Assembly (NCBI RefSeq): GCF_019393635.1 | Contig: NC_057867.1 | Coordinates: 66,963,492 to 67,027,491, forward strand | DNA from: Dromiciops gliroides | Lineage: Eukaryota; Chordata; Mammalia; Microbiotheria; Microbiotheriidae | Length of the DNA stretch: 64,000 bases | Direction: 5' to 3' | Shown: positions 58,022 to 64,000 of the stretch, piece by piece | Numbering within the stretch: the stretch's first letter is position 1 | How the letters are laid out: the number at the start of each line of letters is the position of its first letter | Notes under the pieces: generated by a model | What the model was told of the DNA's origin: nothing | Seen by the model: only the letters and a program-made list of their open reading frames with translations | The model's database searches: none | Made by a program: the position numbers and the translations under genes

Positions 58022-58179
58022 GGGGAAGCTAGGTGGCACAGTGGATAGAGCACTGGCCCTGGATTCAGGAGGACTTGAGTTCAAATGTGGCCTCAGACAC
58101 TTGACACTTAGTAGCTGTGTGACCCTGGGCAAGTCACTTAACCCCAATTGCCTCACCAAAAAAAAAAAAAAGAAAAAAA
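58022..58179 (+). mobile_element. CORE-SINE, + strand
   Basis: GGGGAAGCTAGGTGGCACAG to an A tail, flanked by GAGTTCAGAAGAGA. Confidence 0.95.
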
Positions 58180-58344
58180 AGAGTTCAGAAGAGAGAATTT
58201 GTCTTTGTTATCTTTGAGGTCTATACCCAGGAGTGGGATCACTATGGCAGAGGGTGTGAACAGAGTTTAGTGATTTTTCTCACAAAATTTCAAGTTGTTT
58301 CCCAAAGTAGTTGGACCAATATGTAGCTTCACCAAGTTCTTCTT

Positions 58345-58542
58345 TTTAAAAATCTTCTCTGTTTCCTTTCCTCCCCTTCCCTTCCCTTCCTTTCTTCCTT
58401 TCTTTCTTTCTGGCAATGAGGGTTAAGTGATTTGCCCAAGATCACACAGCTAGTAAGTATCAAGTGTCTGGGGCTGGATTTGAACTCACATCCTCCTGAA
58501 TCCAGGGCCAGTGCTTTATCCACTGCACCACCTTGCTGCCCC
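58345..58542 (-). mobile_element. CORE-SINE with CT-rich tail
   Basis: Reverse-complement SINE preceded by a (CCTT)n tract that replaced the poly-T. TCACCAAGT(G)TTCTT flanks it. Confidence 0.88.
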
Positions 58543-58694
58543 TCACCAAGTGTTCTTTAAAATGTTTTAGAATTCTGAACTTAGATGATAAGAAACATTT
58601 CCATGCACTGAGTGGAACATGGAAGTTCCACATAATTCCATATGAAATCATGAATATCATACAATTGACTTAAAACACTTTTTTTTTTACTTTC

Positions 58695-59330
58695 ATAACA
58701 TCTCTCCTTCTCTCCTCTGACATCGTTGTTACCTTGGCATAGTCCCTCACCACCTCACATCTGGTCTATTGTAATAGCCTGCTGGTTGACCTGTCTGCCC
58801 ACTCCATCTCATCTTCCACTTATCTGTCAGTTCTTCCCAAAGCATGGGTCTGGTTATATCACTTCCCTCCTCAGAAAACTCCAGTGGCTCCCTGTGACCT
58901 CCAGGATCAAACAGATAATCCTCTCTTTGGCATTTAAAGTCCTCTATAATCTGCCCTCTGCCCTCTCTAGTCTTCCTATACCTCGTACCCAGTCATGTTC
59001 TTTGGAATCTGGTGACACTGGCCTCCTTGCTGTCCCCACAACAAGACACTGTTTTCTGACTCTACATATTCCCCCTGGTTGGCCCTCAGACCTGGAATAC
59101 TCTCCCTCCTCATATCTACCTCCTGGCTTCCCTGGTTTCCATACAGTCCTAGCTAAAATCCCACCTTCTACAGAAAGCTTTTGCCCACTCCTCTTAATTT
59201 TAGTGCCTTCCCTCCAAGACAACCCCTCACTTTGTTCTCTATATATCTTGTTCATAGGTAGTTGTTTGCATGCCATCTCCCTCAGTAGACTGATATCCTT
59301 GAGATTAGGGACCATCTTTTTTTTATGTAC
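58695..59330 (+). mobile_element. L2 3' region
   Basis: Contains AGTGGCTCCCTGTGACCTCC, GGCATTTAAAGTCCTCTATA and GAGATTAGGGACCATC. The 214-residue ORF across it is L2-derived and not a host gene. Confidence 0.85.
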
Positions 59331-59384
59331 CGTACTCTTTCATCTATGGCCCTTCTCTCCACTCACATAGCCACAATCGTAGGT

Positions 59385-60090
59385 GACTAGTTGTTCTGCC
59401 AGCCTTCTGCTCAGCTGCTTGCCAAGGTGATTTTTCTAAAGCAGAGGTCTGCTCAGTAAAAACTCCAGTAGATCCCCGTGGTCTCCAGCATCACATACAA
59501 GGTCTCTGTTTGGCATTTCCAGTCTTCTTAGCCTCTCTTTCCCTTCAGATCCTCTCTAATCCAGCTACTCCTACCAGATCACTGTTTCTCCAATAAAACC
59601 CTCCACGTTGCCCACTTTGTGTCTTTGCTTTGACTAGGGCCCATACCTGGAGTGCCCTCCCTCACTCCCTCCCCACTGCTGCAGCTCAGAAAACCTGGCG
59701 TCCTCCAAGACTTAGCTTTTTGCAGAAACGCCTTCCTGGTTTCCCCCAACATCAAACACCTTCCCTTCTTTTTTTTTTGCGGGGCAATGAGGGTTAAGTG
59801 ACTTGGCCAGGGTCACACAGCTAGTAACTGTCAAGTGTCTGATGCCAGATTTGAACTCAGGTCCTCCTGAATCCAGGGCTTGTGCTTTATCCACTGTGCC
59901 ACATAGCTGCCCCCTGAACACCTTCCCTTCTAAGAGTACCTTCCATCTGGCACCGTTTTGTATCTCCCTACTTATTGGCATGTGGTCTACCCCATTAGCA
60001 TGTAAGTTTCTTGAGAGAAAGGGCTGATTTTTCCCCTTTTCTTTTCCCTTGACTCCCCATGGAGTAGCACTCAATGTTTGTTGCCTGACT
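59385..60090 (+). mobile_element. Second L2 3' region, split by a SINE
   Basis: Starts again with CTGCTTGCCAAGGTGATTTT, has CTGGAGTGCCCTCCCTCACT and CCTCCAAGACTTAGC, and ends GCATGTAAGTTTCTTGAGAG and ACTCAATGTTTGTTGCCTGA. Confidence 0.82.
59770..59916 (-). mobile_element. CORE-SINE inside L2
   Basis: Reverse-complement SINE with a perfect AACACCTTCCCTTCT target duplication. Confidence 0.95.
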
Positions 60091-60656
60091 GCCTGAGGTA
60101 TGTCTGACAGAGTTGGACGTCTGTCCCTGGTTTGCCTAGTCACAGGTTTCATACCATTGACATGCAGCAGTGCTAAAATGGAGCATTCCCATGAGATTGC
60201 ATGCACCTACAGGAGCATTAGTCAAGGTGGCACACAATGAGCCCAGGACATTGATTCAAAACTAAGAAAGCAGCAGGGGATGAATCACACCAAATCCAAA
60301 AAACTCCTAGAATTAAAAATAAGAAAAGAGCTAAAGGAGAGTAACTCTATCCAGGCCTTAAGTATTGTTGATGGGAGGTCTCCCCTTTTGGTAACAATCT
60401 TTGGGAGAAAACAAAACAAAACAAACAAATGAAGGTTTGGGGGAGGGAGAAGAGAGGATTCTCTCCATCATTTAAACTTTAGATTAATTGAAGTGTTAGG
60501 TACTAACCCTGAAGCTTTATATTTATGATGATTGCCTTAAGAGCAAAACCTTAAGTTAGATTTTGATTTTTGTCCAGATTAAAGTATCATCCTGTTATTT
60601 GGAAGATAACCTTTCTGGCCACAAAGTATCATAGCAAAAATAAATGCAAAATACCT
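60091..60656. other. Unassigned DNA
   Basis: No feature recognised. Confidence 0.35.
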
Positions 60657-60920
60657 TGTTTCAGTTATTTTTAGTCATGTCTGGCTCTTTATGACACCTT
60701 TTTTTTTGGGGGGGGATTTCTTGGCAAAGATCCTGAAGTGGTTTGCCATTTCCTTCTCCAGCTCATTTTATAGATAAGGAAAGTGAGGCAAACAGGGTTA
60801 AATGACTTGCCCAGAGTCACACAGCTAGGAAGTGTCTGAGGGCAGATTGAAACTCAGGAAGATGAGTCTTTGTGACTCAAGGCCTGGCGCTCTATGTCCC
60901 CTGTGCCACCTACCTGCTCC
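60657..60920 (-). mobile_element. RTE-tailed CORE-SINE (MAR1-like), inverse orientation
   Basis: TTTAGTCATGTCTGGCTCTT, GGTTTGCCATTTCCTTCTCC and ACTTGCCCAGAGTCACACAG in the reverse order of the 56.2-kb copy. Confidence 0.7.
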
Positions 60921-61274
60921 AAAATATCTTGGGATTTTCATACATTTTTATGTTCATATCTACAGTTCTTGTTAAGGCTGCTTATTGTACTATACAGTTG
61001 GCCATTAACACACATTGAATATGTTTAACATGAACAACTAGCATACTTGTCTTCATAAATGGCCTGTTAGTCTAATTAGACAGCAGTCACCTGCCATTTT
61101 CTGATTTGGACAAGGTGGCTGGATTTTAAGTTACTTGCAGAAGTGATCTGAAATCCTCTTTTTTGTTAAAATTAAATATGAAAATTTGGTGATATATCTA
61201 AACTCTTAAACACTTGGTGACTTTTGGTGTTGGTGAATATAAGAAAGCATTACAGAAAATATATTTTAGCAGCC

Positions 61275-61925
61275 TAACGATTATTAAGAGAACAGGTGAT
61301 GCAAATGATTGTGGGAAACAACTTTTTGCGAGGAAAATTAGTAGAATATTTTAAAGTTTTAAATGTGCTTGTCTTTCCACAACCTATCAACATTGTCATC
61401 TTTGACAATTCACAAGTGGGAGGTGAAACCTTAAGAATTGTTTTATTGTGCATTTCTCTTATTGTTAGTGGATTGGGGTAGTCTTTCCTGTAGTTGTTAT
61501 TAGTTTTCAATTCCTTTTTTTGAGAAATAGTTGTTGTTGTTACCCTTCTTGATAACTAGTTCTCACCCCCACCCCCTTTTGACTACTTATCCATCAGGCA
61601 ATGGCTTTTAGTCTTATAGATATTGGTTTCCTTCCTGTCTTGGATATCAGACCCTTATTAAGAGATTTGATAGGAAGATTTTCCCCCCTCAATTAACAGT
61701 TTTCTTTCTTATCCTACTTGCATTGATTTTTTTTGGGGGGGCGGCGCAATTAGGGTTAAGGGACTTGCCCAGGGTCACACAACTAGTAAGTGTCAAGTGT
61801 CTGAGGCTGGATTTGAACTCAGGTCCTCCTGAATCCAGGGCCAGTGCTTCATCCATTGCATTGATTTTGTTAGTGCAAACTGTTTCAATTCCATCATGGA
61901 CTTTTTTACTGAAAAAGGGGAACTG
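61275..61925 (-). mobile_element. L1 fragment interrupted by a SINE
   Basis: Antisense L1 3' text: CATTTCTCTTATTGTTAGTG, GGCTTTTAGTCTTATAGATA and GATATCAGACCCTTATTAAG. Confidence 0.65.
61728..61856 (-). mobile_element. CORE-SINE, truncated, inside L1
   Basis: Reverse-complement SINE, flanked by GCATTGATTTT on both sides. Confidence 0.9.
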
Positions 61926-61929
61926 AAAA

Positions 61930-62175
61930 GAATATCAGTAACTACCAGACCGTAGGTCTACTTTCTTAGCTGGACAAAATCCTTGTGAGAGGAAAGTACT
62001 TGGGTATCAAGGGCATTCTCCATGAAACTATGAAGAAGGAATAGGCAGACTTTTGCAAACACAATTCTTGAGCAGACCAAATATTTATATAACCCAATTC
62101 ATTGGCAGGTGAAGAGAATGCAAGATCCCACCATGCTTATTGTTTGTTAACTTTAAAAAAGCATTTGATTATTTT
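61930..62175 (+). mobile_element. RTE-type LINE reverse-transcriptase remnant
   Basis: The + strand reads NYRP near its start and FVNFKKAFD near 62150, matching the RTE/BovB RT motifs NYRP and FVDYKKAFD. A short degraded piece with frame breaks. Confidence 0.7.
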
Positions 62176-62179
62176 TTGT

Positions 62180-62700
62180 TGTTGTTGCTGTCTTTCGTTT
62201 TTACATCACCTTTATTTCCAAGTATAGCCAGCCCCTCTCCTCCCTTCTCCAAAGAGCTATCCCTTGTAACAAAGCATAAAACAGAGAAAGTAGTTGAGCA
62301 AAACTAACCAGTGCCTCTGACAGTATGCAATAGTCTCCGACCCTCTTCTAAGAAGAGAGCCTTTTTTTCTCTCTTCTTTGGGTCAAGCTTGATCATTATA
62401 ATTAGATAGTGTTCAGTTTCCTGGGTTTTGTTTTTTTGTGATTATTATTATTTCTACTTATGCTGTTGTAGTCATCGTGTATATTGCTTTCCTGGTTCTG
62501 CTTACTTCATTTTTTAAAATCAGTTCATAAATGCTTCACTGAATTCTTCATATTTATAATTCTTAGAGTACAGTGCAGTGATATTCCATTCCATTCATAT
62601 ACCACAATGTATTTAGCCATTCCAGTTGATGGGCATCTATTTACCTTGATTCTAGTTCTTTGCTGCCATAAAAAGTGTTGTTAGAATATTTTGGCATACA
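62180..62700 (-). mobile_element. L1 3' fragment, diverged
   Basis: Antisense L1: ACAGTGCAGTGATATTCCAT, CATATACCACAATGTATTTA and TTGATGGGCATCTATTTAC. Confidence 0.7.
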
Positions 62701-62719
62701 TAGGATCTTTTTGTCTTTG

Positions 62720-62820
62720 AAGACATGTAGAGATATGTATATGTGTACACATAAGCATATATGTTCATATCTATAGATACCTATGTATATATCTATATAT
62801 TTTCATATATTATACATATT
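62720..62820. repeat. TA-rich simple repeat
   Basis: Irregular ATATGTATAT-type units. Confidence 0.8.
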
Positions 62821-62834
62821 ATAGGAAGGAAGGA

Positions 62835-62940
62835 ATAAGCATTTATATAACACCTACTATGTACCAGGTACTGCCCTAAGAACTTTATAAATATCATCTT
62901 ATTTGATACTCACAACAAGCCTGCCAGGTAGGTACTGTGT
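62835..62940 (+). repeat. MIR fragment
   Basis: GCATTTATATAACACCTACT, ATGTACCAGGTACTG and CTCACAACAAGCCTGCCAGG follow the MIR consensus in order. Confidence 0.75.
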
Positions 62941-64000
62941 GTGTTGAAGATGCTGTGCTTGTGTGTGTGGGACTTGCAGGGAGGCAGAATAGACATCAAT
63001 AGCCTCTTTTCCTGCCATCTTTTTCCAGGGAAGACTTTCATTCCTGCTGGGAGGGGAAGCAGGAATTTGGGGCCAGAGGCTGCCACTCTGCTCTCCTCAG
63101 AAAGAGGGGTAGCAGGCCAGAAGCATAGCTGTCTGCTGCCTTAAATATTGTTCAGCACAGGGACATGATCGGGTTCCAGCTGACTTCTCTCATTTTAGGG
63201 AGAAAGGGATTCCAAGCTCTTCATCCAAGGCTTGACCCCCTTCCCTCCTAATTGCAGTTCCCCAATGAACACATAGCAAATAGCAAAAAACCCCTTTATC
63301 CAAATTAAGCAAAATGGAAATTAGAGAAGGCACATACATGTAAATGAATGAACAAACAAATAACTAAATGAATGAATAAATGAATAATAAATAAATACAT
63401 ATATACATATACAAAATGAGAATATATACTAGACAATAGAGTGAAGGAACTCTCCCATTGGTAGCAAGCTAACTCAGATTAAATAAGAGAGAGGGTCTTG
63501 GATCTCACCCAAGGCAACCCCCCCCCCAAGTCTCTAATGTAGCAAGATGGAGATAGGAACAGGATGAAGATTGTGCCCACTCTTCTCATGTCTTCCCAGA
63601 ATCTTTTCTTTCAGGAGGGGTTGCAGTCCCTTGCAAAGATCAGCTGGGACAGGTCCTAAACCTGTAAATATACAGCGTGAACACAAACATCAGTGCTTTG
63701 AAATGACAGGGATGATTTTTGTGGCACCCCAGGCAAGCAAAGATTCCTTTGGTCCTGTTGAAACTGAAAGAAAGCAAATGCCCTGGGACAATGCATGCAG
63801 TGAATTATAATACATACATACTCATGGCGGTGTTCAGAGCACCACTCACAAGGACACTCCATACAGACGTTATGGAAACACGTGCATCTCCTTAGCACAC
63901 AGTGTGGCTGACTAATAACAGAGTTATTAGATTATGTTGCCAGTGGCAACAGTATCACGAGGCCTATAGATACATACAGCTGAGCCTCAGCATGAGCACA
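62941..64000. other. Unassigned right end of the window
   Basis: It contains an (AATG)n-like simple stretch at about 63338-63410 and a C run near 63520. No exon or repeat family recognised. ORFs here are short and unsupported. Confidence 0.4.

Noticed and set aside
58726-59370. 214-residue ORF
   Set aside because: It coincides with an L2 3' region and has no independent coding evidence.
5781-61926. Recurring peptide [20 protein letters not shown] and SGPPESR in many ORFs
   Set aside because: It looks like a conserved protein family but is the antisense translation of the CORE-SINE. The sense form ([20 protein letters not shown]) is equally an artefact.
62941-64000. Possible exon at the right edge
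   Set aside because: ORFs of 60-80 residues without recognisable domain or consistent splice sites. Left as unassigned.

Overview
The window looks like marsupial (metatherian) genomic DNA from the conserved part of the X chromosome. Two host genes are recognisable. The last four coding exons of PGK1 lie on the + strand, and a complete seven-exon TAF9B lies on the - strand. They converge tail to tail, the PGK1-TAF9B order I know from the human X. The marsupial call rests on dozens of copies of a tRNA-headed CORE-SINE (start GGGGCAGCTAGGTGG, with a MIR-like core), many L1 3' ends typical of marsupials, and RTE-tailed SINEs. I cannot name the species.

Layout. 1-3.3 kb: PGK1 C-terminal exons and 3' UTR. 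3.3-7.5 kb: intergenic DNA with a few SINE and MIR pieces. 7.5-21.05 kb: TAF9B, transcribed leftward. Its introns hold a SINE inserted between two inverted microsatellites, an L2 split by an unclassified repeat, several L1 ORF2 fragments and a purine-rich array. 20.4-21.6 kb: GC-rich TAF9B promoter with a TATA box and an ETS-type site close to the ATG, and a GAG-type trinucleotide array further upstream.

21.6-64 kb: no host gene that I can support. This part is a layered repeat landscape: a mariner-like MITE, a recent tandem duplication between SINEs, several solo LTRs with 4-bp target duplications, a LTR plus Lys-type primer-binding site on the - strand, a degraded Ty3/gypsy pol fossil at about 45.9-48.6 kb, stacked L1 3' ends on the - strand, L2 fragments on the + strand and a small RTE reverse-transcriptase remnant.

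The two genes are unrelated housekeeping functions, glycolysis (PGK1) and TFIID/SAGA-type transcription complexes (TAF9B). I found no bacterial-style system, CRISPR array or rRNA, and no convincing new biological system. The most informative observations are structural (SINE-mediated duplication, SINE in a hairpin loop, a possible L1 3' transduction, the Ty3/gypsy fossil) and the TAF9-like residues in the marsupial TAF9B. Boundaries of old repeats are estimates made by eye.
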